Origin: JAAXVZ01 sp964392465
GTDB taxonomy: Archaea > Nanobdellota > Nanobdellia > Woesearchaeales > GW2011-AR15
Direction of reading: 5' to 3'
DNA length: 5,487 nucleotides
Assembly: GCA_964392465.1 (NCBI GenBank)
Contig: CAYMPC010000054.1
Location: 1 to 5,487 of the forward strand
Shown in pieces: positions 1 through 4,747 of this stretch (positions are counted from its first letter, which is position 1; the number at the start of each line of letters is the position of its first letter). A program made the position numbers and the translations under genes. A model generated the notes under the pieces. It was not told the origin of the DNA. It was given only the letters and a program-made list of their open reading frames with translations, and made no database searches.

Positions 1-66
1 GTAATGGGAAGAGCAGAAGAACACATTAAAAAGATAGTTAGAGAAATTATTTTGTCATATGATTAA
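1..66 (+). CDS. 3' end of an unidentified protein (partial)
   Basis: Frame 1 is open from the window edge to a TAA at 64-66 and gives 21 residues ending in HIKKIVREIILSYD. The other two forward frames hit stops within the first 33 bases. The charged, helical tail suits the C-terminal helix of a soluble protein, but too little is present to assign a family. A hairpin with T-runs follows immediately, which supports a real gene end here. A chance open frame of this length is possible, so confidence is moderate. Confidence 0.55.
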   Translation, partial: VMGRAEEHIKKIVREIILSYD

Positions 67-101
67 AAAAAGGAATAAGACTTATTCGTTTTTCCTTTTT
101 T
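65..101 (+). terminator. Hairpin plus T-run terminator after the upstream gene
   Basis: GAATAAG (73-79) and CTTATTC (81-87) form a perfect inverted repeat. A G-G mismatch interrupts it, and it then extends as AAAAA (67-71) against TTTTT (89-93). Another T6 run follows at 96-101. Archaeal termination depends mainly on the U-run; the stem may help or may protect the 3' end. It sits directly after the stop of the partial gene and just before the next promoter. Confidence 0.6.
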
Positions 102-103
102 CC

Positions 104-120
104 AAAACTCTTATATACTT
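104..120 (+). promoter_or_regulatory. Archaeal box A promoter for the 140-631 gene
   Basis: TTATATA (111-117) has an A-rich, BRE-like stretch in front (AAAACTC, 104-110). The box centre is about 26 nt upstream of the ATG at 140, the usual archaeal box A to transcription-start distance. No Shine-Dalgarno sequence lies before the ATG, so the transcript is predicted to start at or within a few bases of the start codon (leaderless). Confidence 0.65.
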
Positions 121-139
121 CCAATAAAAAATAATATTC

Positions 140-631
140 ATGGATGAGATTGTAAAATATTTTTTAGTTCTTTTTATTAGTTATCTAGGGTTATTGGCAG
201 GCATTATAATCTCAAATATGGCTAAGGAAGAGTTAACTCCTGGAAAAAGATATTTTGGCATATTGAAAAGTTTGATTTTTGGAATAATACTATTTCAATT
301 TTTTTCATATATTAAAATAAGTTATTTTATTTCAATACCTCTTTCAATAATCATGGGAGGCCTTTCTTACTTCTGGGAAAAAAGGATGAGTGAGATAAAT
401 ATGGAACTTTGGTATTATTCTTTTTATGCTATTATCTTATTTGAAACCAAAAAAACAGATTTTTTTCCTATACTTGCGTTATTGATTTTCATTTATGGGA
501 TTATAGTCTCATCAATTAAATCAGAACAGCTTGAAGAACTTAAGTTATTTCAAAAAATAACTTCTATCCTAAGCCAGAATATTATTTTTTTAATAATGGG
601 GATTTTTTTAAGTTTTTTATTTAAATCCTAA
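140..631 (+). CDS. Multi-pass membrane protein, unknown function
   Basis: A 163-residue, very hydrophobic protein. I see about six membrane segments, near residues 6-26, 39-56, 60-78, 88-102, 107-124 and 143-161. A short polar loop, AKEELTPGKRYF (28-39), follows the first segment, and a charged loop (SEQLEELKLFQK, 128-139) precedes the last. The ELTPGKRYF loop is the most likely conserved signature, but I do not recognise a named family and see no catalytic motif. The ATG fits a leaderless start with box A about 26 nt upstream. The last 11 bp overlap the 3' end of the convergent PAP2-like gene, so the two are not an operon. Length, codon use and promoter argue for a real gene; function is unknown. 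Confidence 0.8.
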   Translation: MDEIVKYFLVLFISYLGLLAGIIISNMAKEELTPGKRYFGILKSLIFGIILFQFFSYIKISYFISIPLSIIMGGLSYFWEKRMSEINMELWYYSFYAIILFETKKTDFFPILALLIFIYGIIVSSIKSEQLEELKLFQKITSILSQNIIFLIMGIFLSFLFKS

Positions 632-1070
632 AAATAACATTAGCTATCAAAATTCCAAGAATTATGCCGCCTATTACTTGTTTTGGCGTATGTCCTAATA
701 ACTCATACAACCTTTTTGTCTTGAACTTTTTGAAGTGCCTGTATTCTTCTATGATCTCATTTAAAACTTGAGCCTGTTTTCCAGCAGCTCTTCTTATACC
801 TATGGCATCTGACATTATTACTAAGCTCAAGATAAATGACATAATAAAAAGATTAGAAACTCCTTCCAATAGATAAATCATGGCAGTCATTGAGGTTACA
901 GATGCTGTGTGGGAGCTGGGCATTCCTCCTGTCCTGAAAAACATCATCAGATCTAGTTTTTCACTTCCCAAATAATTGAAGATTACTTTAATCAAGCCAG
1001 CAACAAAATAAGAGAAAACTACACTTATCAGTATTTTATTTGTGAAAAATTCAACAAAAAACCCCATCAT
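621..1070 (-). CDS. Divergent PAP2 family protein (DUF212/YuiD-like)
   Basis: A 149-residue membrane protein with the signature blocks of DUF212 (PF02681), a divergent branch of the PAP2 phosphatase/haloperoxidase superfamily. These are FFRTGGMPSSHTASV (44-58), SDAIGIRRAAGKQAQVLN (87-104) and ELLGHTPKQVIGG (123-135). They correspond loosely to the PSGH and SR...H motifs of PAP2 enzymes, with His54 and His127 as candidate catalytic residues. About four membrane segments are visible, near 11-30, 54-68, 72-90 and 131-147. Length matches bacterial YuiD (about 158 residues). PAP2 enzymes hydrolyse lipid or polyprenyl (pyro)phosphates at the membrane; the substrate of DUF212 proteins is not established, so that role is inference. 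Two adjacent ATGs (1070-1068 and 1067-1065) are possible starts, and the outer one best fits the upstream box A. The 3' end overlaps the convergent gene by 11 bp. Confidence 0.9.
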   Translation of the reverse strand: MMGFFVEFFTNKILISVVFSYFVAGLIKVIFNYLGSEKLDLMMFFRTGGMPSSHTASVTSMTAMIYLLEGVSNLFIMSFILSLVIMSDAIGIRRAAGKQAQVLNEIIEEYRHFKKFKTKRLYELLGHTPKQVIGGIILGILIANVIFRI

Positions 1071-1084
1071 GTTATAATAATTAG

Positions 1085-1100
1085 TTTATATATAATATAA
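1085..1100 (-). promoter_or_regulatory. Box A promoter for the PAP2-like gene
   Basis: Read on the minus strand, 1100 to 1085 is TTATATTATATATAAA, a strong box A-like tract. Depending on which part is used, its centre is about 21-27 nt upstream of the ATG at 1070. There is no Shine-Dalgarno sequence between them, so the transcript is probably leaderless or nearly so. The tract is nearly palindromic, but the next + strand gene begins too far away (1178) to use it. Confidence 0.6.
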
Positions 1101-1135
1101 AAAGTTATTGAAAAAGTATTTTTCTGAAAAGTAGA

Positions 1136-1153
1136 AAGTGGATTAAATTTAAG
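1136..1153 (+). promoter_or_regulatory. Probable box A promoter for the GH1 gene
   Basis: ATTAAATTTAAG (1142-1153) lies behind a purine-rich, BRE-like stretch (AAAGTGG). Its centre is about 30 nt before the GTG at 1178, predicting a transcript start within a few bases of the start codon. No Shine-Dalgarno sequence is present before the GTG. A second AT-rich stretch, GATATATTA (1159-1167), is too close to the start to serve. Confidence 0.45.
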
Positions 1154-1177
1154 AATAAGATATATTACGCCATTATT

Positions 1178-2359
1178 GTGAGACTTAAATTTCCAAAAGG
1201 TTTTTTATGGGGGACTTCAACCTCTGCATTTCAGGTTGAGACTCCTTTTGATCATGATTTTAAAGGACATGTCTCTCCAGATGGTTCTGTTTTAGAAAGA
1301 ACTATAGATCATGAGCTAAATTTTTCAGAAGATGCAAAATTAATTTCTTTCTTAGGCAATGCCTATAGAGGAGGTTTAGCTTGGGATAGATTACAAAGAG
1401 AACCTAAAGGACAATTAGATACTAAAACTGTTGAGGAATATAGAACTTTTTTAGGAACTCTAAAAGATAATGGAGTACATGTCATGCTTGTTTTACATCA
1501 TTTTGCAAACCCGCGTTGGTTTGCTAACAAAGGAGGCTGGCTCTCAGAAGAATCTTCTGATATTTTTGGAGATTATGCTGCAAAAGTAGCAAATGAATTT
1601 CATGATATTGTAGGAAGCTGGAATACTATAAATGAACCAACAGTATATTCTACTAGTGCATACATGTTTGGTTTATTTCCTCCTTATGAAAAAAACCCTC
1701 TGAAAACATTAAGAGTTGTAAGAAACATGAGTAGTGCTCATTTAGCTGCCTATGACAAAATAAAAGCTAAAAGTGATGGAATGATAGGAATATCTAACAA
1801 TACAATGTTTTTTGATGGTGTTGGAGTATTAGGCAAGGCTATTGCAAATGCAGCCAGATCATTCTACTTAGATTTTATACCAAGTAAATTTGAACAAGTA
1901 GATTTTGTTGGGATAAGCTATTATGGAATTGTTCCTTGCATACCTCTTCCTACTATGGAGATATTATCACCGGGTAAATTAGATAAACGCGGATATTTAC
2001 ATGATAAAATGTATGGAATTTATCCTGTTGGATTAAAAACAATAATAAGTTATTTTTCAGAAAAATATCCTGGAAAACCTATAATAATAACCGAGAATGG
2101 TTTTTGTACAGATGATGATAACGAAAGGAAGTTATGGCTAAACCTATATCTTGTTCAGTTGCATGAAGCTATCCAAGAAGGTTTGCCGATAAAAGGATAT
2201 TTCCATTGGTCAACTTTTGACAATTGGGAGTTGGCATGGGGGTTAAAATATCGTTTTGGATTAGTAGATATTAACCCTGAAACTAAAGAAAGAACCATAA
2301 AAAGTTCTGGTAAGTTTTATTCTCAAATTGCGAAAACAAATTCGTTAAAAACAATATGA
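1178..2359 (+). CDS. Glycoside hydrolase family 1 (beta-glycosidase-like)
   Basis: A 393-residue GH1 TIM-barrel protein. Landmarks in order are the N-terminal FPKGFLWGTSTSAFQVE (5-21, sugar-binding Gln19), DHELNFSEDAKLI (44-56), LHHFANPRW (106-114, His108), acid/base Glu153 in TINEP, nucleophile Glu306 in ITENG, and HWSTFDNWELAWG (343-355). Both catalytic glutamates are present, so a retaining beta-glycosidase is expected; the substrate cannot be read from sequence. No signal peptide is seen, so it is probably cytoplasmic. GH1 enzymes are usually about 440-500 residues, and the loop before VDFVGISYYG (241-250) is clearly shortened. The usual DNFEW glycone-site motif reads DNWEL here, so Glu351 is kept but Trp becomes Leu. 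The usual FS after the conserved Tyr-Arg (63-64) is GG. The GTG start gives the typical family N-terminus with no extra residues. Confidence 0.93.
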   Translation: MRLKFPKGFLWGTSTSAFQVETPFDHDFKGHVSPDGSVLERTIDHELNFSEDAKLISFLGNAYRGGLAWDRLQREPKGQLDTKTVEEYRTFLGTLKDNGVHVMLVLHHFANPRWFANKGGWLSEESSDIFGDYAAKVANEFHDIVGSWNTINEPTVYSTSAYMFGLFPPYEKNPLKTLRVVRNMSSAHLAAYDKIKAKSDGMIGISNNTMFFDGVGVLGKAIANAARSFYLDFIPSKFEQVDFVGISYYGIVPCIPLPTMEILSPGKLDKRGYLHDKMYGIYPVGLKTIISYFSEKYPGKPIIITENGFCTDDDNERKLWLNLYLVQLHEAIQEGLPIKGYFHWSTFDNWELAWGLKYRFGLVDINPETKERTIKSSGKFYSQIAKTNSLKTI

Positions 2360-2376
2360 TTCTTTTACTCAAATAT

Positions 2377-2441
2377 AAATTAAGGATTTAACAATTAAAC
2401 CAAAACCTATTTAATTAATGAGATATTTCAACCCTTAATTT
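2377..2441. repeat. 9-bp inverted repeat upstream of the redox operon
   Basis: AAATTAAGG (2377-2385) is perfectly complementary to CCTTAATTT (2433-2441), with 47 nt between. The right arm ends 3 nt before the Shine-Dalgarno region. It could be an operator pair or an mRNA stem. In DNA this AT-rich, a 9-bp match within 100 bp can also arise by chance. Confidence 0.3.
2401..2419 (+). promoter_or_regulatory. Possible promoter for the redox gene pair
   Basis: TATTTAATTAAT (2408-2419) with a preceding AAAACC (2402-2407) resembles box A plus BRE and predicts a start near 2440, just ahead of the ribosome binding site. An alternative box, AATATAAA (2372-2379), would start near 2401. Which one is used cannot be decided from sequence. 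Confidence 0.35.
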
Positions 2442-2444
2442 GTG

Positions 2445-2451
2445 GGAGGTG
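2445..2451 (+). promoter_or_regulatory. Strong Shine-Dalgarno site for the 597-residue redox protein
   Basis: GGAGGTG lies 8 nt before the ATG at 2460 and is a near-perfect match to the archaeal anti-SD sequence. It fixes the start codon. None of the other predicted starts in the window has a comparable site, so this gene stands out as leadered and probably well translated. Confidence 0.85.
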
Positions 2452-2459
2452 CTTTTTAA

Positions 2460-4253
2460 ATGTCAAGTAAAGCTAAACCAATAAAAAAAGTTGCTCATGA
2501 ACATAGCAATCATGAGATACATAAACCAAAAAGAAGCAGAAATATCAGATGGATGTTTATTTCTATCATATTGGCTGCTGTTGTTGTTGCCTCAATATTT
2601 ACAAACGGCTTCAACTTTGATAATGTGAAATTAGCAGAATCTTCGCTTAATAAGATTTTGCAGAAAGCAACAAATGAAGAAGTCAAATCTTCTGTCAATT
2701 CTGCCTTAACATCTTTAAATCAGGCAAAAGTGATTATAGAAGCTGAAAAAAGCAAGCCAATTCCAACTGAATTTTCCGGTGATAAGGTAAAGCTTGATTT
2801 TTATGTCATGAGCCAGTGTCCTTATGGTGTTCAGGTAGAGAATGGTGTAAAGCCAGCTCTTGATAAATTAGGCAAGGCTGTAGATTTCAGCGTTAATTTT
2901 ATTGCAACTGATAATGGAGACGGAACTTTCGGCAGTCTTCACGGCCAGAATGAAGTCTTGGGAAATATTGTGCAATTATGCGCAATGAAATATAATCCCG
3001 ATACTTATATGGATATGATTATCTGCATGAATAAAGATTATGGTTCTATTCCAAGCAATTGGGAAGCATGTGCAAATGAAAATAAATTAAATGTTGAAAA
3101 GATAAAAACATGTTATGAAAGCCAGGAAGGAAAAACATTATTGTCTGAATCAATTAAAAAAGCAAATGAAGTAGGAGCAAGAGGCAGCCCAACAATGTAT
3201 ATTAATGATGTATTATACAATGGAGGAAGAGATGCTGCATCTTTCACAGCTGCATTATGCGCTCAATTAGAAAATCATCCTGCCTGTGCAGATCTTCCAA
3301 AACCTGCAGAAGTCAATTTAATCATACTTAATGATGAATTATGCGAGGAATGCCAGCAATATAATAGTTTAGCTACTCAATTAAAAGGCATTTTTGCTGG
3401 ATTAAAAGTAACTATATATGATTATGAGGATGCAGAAGGAAAAAAATTATATGATGATTTGGATATAGTATATCTTCCAGCTTTCTTGTTTGATGAAACA
3501 GTGAAAGAAGGGGAAGGTTATTCCAATGTAGAGAGATACTTAGAGCCTGTTGGTAGTTATTACTCATTGAGGGTTGGCGCTTCTTATAACCCAGCATCTG
3601 AGATATGCGACAATCAAGTTGATGATAGAGATCAAGACGGCTTGATTGATTGCGAAGATGATGAGTGCAAAGAACAGGTTGTATGCAGAGAAGAGATGAA
3701 AGAAAAAATTGACCTATTTGTTATGAGCCAATGTCCTTATGGAACAATAGCAATGGATTCAATGAAAGAAGTCTTGGAAAATTTCAAAGGAGAGATTGAT
3801 TTTGAAATGCATTTCATTGCAACCGATAATGGAGATGGTACTTTCTCAAGTTTACATGGTCAGCCTGAAGTTGATGAAAATATAAGAGAATCATGTGTAA
3901 TGAAATATTACCCAACTGATTACAAGTATATGGATTATATTTGGTGCAGAAATAAGGATATATCAAGTACAGAATGGCAGTCATGCGCAACTGACAATGG
4001 AATGGATGTAAACAAGATAAAAACATGTGCTGAAGGAGAAGAAGGAAAAGAGTTGTTAAGGGAAAAGATTAAACTATCTAATGAATTAGGGATAGGAGCA
4101 AGCCCAACCTGGATGGCAAATAATAAAGTAATATTTTCAGGTTTGGATGCACAGACAATAAAAACAAATTATTGTTCAGCCAATCCTGAGTTAAAAGGAT
4201 GTGATAACACCTTAACAGGACAGACTGCTAGTACTCCAAGCGGGTCATGTTAG
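2460..4253 (+). CDS. Membrane-anchored triple thioredoxin-fold protein, DsbA/GILT-like
   Basis: 597 residues. The N-terminus is polar and His-rich (HEHSNHEIH, 13-21), then basic (KRSR), then has one membrane segment (31-49), so the rest should face outward. A helical, coiled-coil-like stalk follows (55-97). Domain A (110-276) has VMSQCPYG with Cys120, HGQNEV..N....C ending at Cys174, and a cis-Pro loop GSPT (Pro244). Domain B (284-370) is thioredoxin-like, with CEEC (295-298) and LPAFLF (Pro340). An Asp/Cys-rich linker (383-403) resembles MopE-type metal-binding motifs. Domain C (415-581) repeats A, with Cys425, Cys479 and ASPT (Pro549). The tail is Thr/Ser-rich and ends in Cys597. The protein has 21 cysteines, none before residue 120. 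The HG..E...N....C pattern recalls GILT thiol reductases, and the fold with cis-Pro recalls DsbA. A role in extracytoplasmic disulfide chemistry is likely; oxidase, reductase or isomerase cannot be decided. It is probably co-transcribed with the thioredoxin gene 24 nt downstream. Confidence 0.88.
   Translation: MSSKAKPIKKVAHEHSNHEIHKPKRSRNIRWMFISIILAAVVVASIFTNGFNFDNVKLAESSLNKILQKATNEEVKSSVNSALTSLNQAKVIIEAEKSKPIPTEFSGDKVKLDFYVMSQCPYGVQVENGVKPALDKLGKAVDFSVNFIATDNGDGTFGSLHGQNEVLGNIVQLCAMKYNPDTYMDMIICMNKDYGSIPSNWEACANENKLNVEKIKTCYESQEGKTLLSESIKKANEVGARGSPTMYINDVLYNGGRDAASFTAALCAQLENHPACADLPKPAEVNLIILNDELCEECQQYNSLATQLKGIFAGLKVTIYDYEDAEGKKLYDDLDIVYLPAFLFDETVKEGEGYSNVERYLEPVGSYYSLRVGASYNPASEICDNQVDDRDQDGLIDCEDDECKEQVVCREEMKEKIDLFVMSQCPYGTIAMDSMKEVLENFKGEIDFEMHFIATDNGDGTFSSLHGQPEVDENIRESCVMKYYPTDYKYMDYIWCRNKDISSTEWQSCATDNGMDVNKIKTCAEGEEGKELLREKIKLSNELGIGASPTWMANNKVIFSGLDAQTIKTNYCSANPELKGCDNTLTGQTASTPSGSC
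2787..3287 (+). repeat. Copy 1 of the duplicated CPYG thiol domain
   Basis: This stretch encodes residues 110-276 and is paralogous to 3702-4202. Shared stretches include MSQCPYG, FIATDNGDGTF, SLHGQ.EV and KIKTC, and the seven cysteines fall in the same order. The similarity also shows in the DNA (compare 2805-2826 with 3720-3741), indicating internal duplication. Here the cysteines are at residues 120, 174, 189, 204, 218, 267 and 276. Confidence 0.85.
3606..3668 (+). other. Segment encoding an Asp/Cys-rich metal-binding-like motif
   Basis: Residues 383-403 of the redox protein begin CDNQVDDRDQDGLIDCEDDE and end in Cys403. The segment joins a DxDxDG calcium-loop-like run to three cysteines, with Cys409 just beyond. 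It resembles the short 'putative metal-binding motif' of MopE-type surface proteins. It lies in the linker between domain B and domain C, so it may be a structural, calcium-stabilised joint rather than a catalytic part. Confidence 0.65.
3702..4202 (+). repeat. Copy 2 of the duplicated CPYG thiol domain
   Basis: This stretch encodes residues 415-581, the second DsbA/GILT-like domain. Its cysteines are at 425, 479, 496, 509, 523, 572 and 581. Six of the seven are offset by exactly 305 residues from copy 1; the third (496) is offset by 307. The active site is again CPYG and the cis-Pro loop is ASPT. Confidence 0.85.
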
Positions 4254-4277
4254 GCCTATTAGAAAGAAAAACGAAAA

Positions 4278-4670
4278 ATGAAACATAAAAAAAAGAATTA
4301 TTTTTTTGTTTTTCTTATTCTTTTTTTAGTAGGTGTAGCTGCTATAGGCTATTTCTTTCTGAAAAACAATCAAAAACCTGGGGAGTATGATGAATTTGCC
4401 AGATGCATTTCTGAATCAGGAGCTAAGATGTATGGAACGTGGTGGTGTACTCATTGCAATGCTCAAAAAGAGATGTTTGACTCATCATGGAAAGTAATGG
4501 TTGATCTTGGCGGATATGTCGAATGCTCGAATTCAGACAGGACACAGACACAGATATGTGCTGAAGAAGGGATAAGAGCATATCCTACCTGGAGATTCCC
4601 AGATGGTACAGAAAGCACAGGTAAAAAAGATTTCTATACTTTATCACAGAAAACCGGATGCAATCTTTGA
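4278..4670 (+). CDS. Membrane-anchored thioredoxin, VKOR-associated type
   Basis: 130 residues. A lysine-rich N-terminus (KHKKK) leads into one membrane segment (about 7-28), placing the thioredoxin domain outside the cell. The active site is WWCTHC (55-60, Cys57/Cys60), preceded by FARCISESGAKMYGT (40-54) and followed by YVEC (80-83), Cys94, the cis-Pro loop AYPTW (101-105, Pro103) and a C-terminal GC (127-128). This order, including the four extra cysteines 43, 83, 94 and 128, matches the thioredoxin domain fused to VKOR in cyanobacteria and plants. In that family it passes electrons between substrate and VKOR; here no VKOR domain is attached. The ATG is 24 nt after the previous stop, with only a weak purine stretch (AGAAAG) as a possible ribosome site, which suggests one transcript with the upstream gene. 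It may re-oxidise or reduce the larger protein; this pairing is inference. Confidence 0.88.
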   Translation: MKHKKKNYFFVFLILFLVGVAAIGYFFLKNNQKPGEYDEFARCISESGAKMYGTWWCTHCNAQKEMFDSSWKVMVDLGGYVECSNSDRTQTQICAEEGIRAYPTWRFPDGTESTGKKDFYTLSQKTGCNL

Positions 4671-4685
4671 TTTTTTTTTCTTTTT
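4671..4685 (+). terminator. Poly-T terminator after the redox genes
   Basis: T9-C-T5 begins directly after the TGA at 4668-4670. A long U-run without a required stem is the standard archaeal termination signal. It separates the redox pair from the next gene, which has its own upstream box A-like sequences. Confidence 0.75.
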
Positions 4686-4697
4686 AGATATAGTAAA

Positions 4698-4738
4698 AAA
4701 TATAAAGGATTTTTGTAAAGATATGAATATATAAATAG
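4698..4738 (+). promoter_or_regulatory. Candidate box A elements for the glycosyltransferase gene
   Basis: There are two candidates: AATATAAAGG (about 4699-4708) and TATATAAATAG (4728-4738). The second is the better box A sequence, but it would place the transcript start near 4758, inside the frame begun by TTG 4748. The first would give a short leader of about 20 nt before that TTG. The choice bears on where translation starts. Confidence 0.4.
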
Positions 4739-4747
4739 GCATTTGCT

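Noticed and set aside
140..631. CDP-archaeol synthase or similar lipid enzyme, suggested by the GKRYFG loop
   Set aside because: The resemblance is limited to a few residues; the other conserved Asp/Lys/Trp positions of CarS are not visible, so no function was assigned.
1085..1100. Near-palindromic TATATA tract as a shared bidirectional promoter
   Set aside because: It is well placed for the minus-strand gene, but about 80 nt from the GTG at 1178, where another box A-like sequence sits closer.
2510..2698. 62-codon minus-strand open frame
   Set aside because: It lies wholly inside the redox gene, has no promoter or ribosome site of its own, and its product looks like an antisense translation.
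3412..3597. 61-codon minus-strand open frame with His-rich product
   Set aside because: It lies inside the redox gene opposite domain B, and its odd composition (HPHNH, SLHWNN) reflects the antisense of Asp/Tyr codons.
3814..4026. 70-codon minus-strand open frame
   Set aside because: It lies opposite domain C; its Cys/His/Tyr-rich product and lack of signals mark it as a shadow frame.
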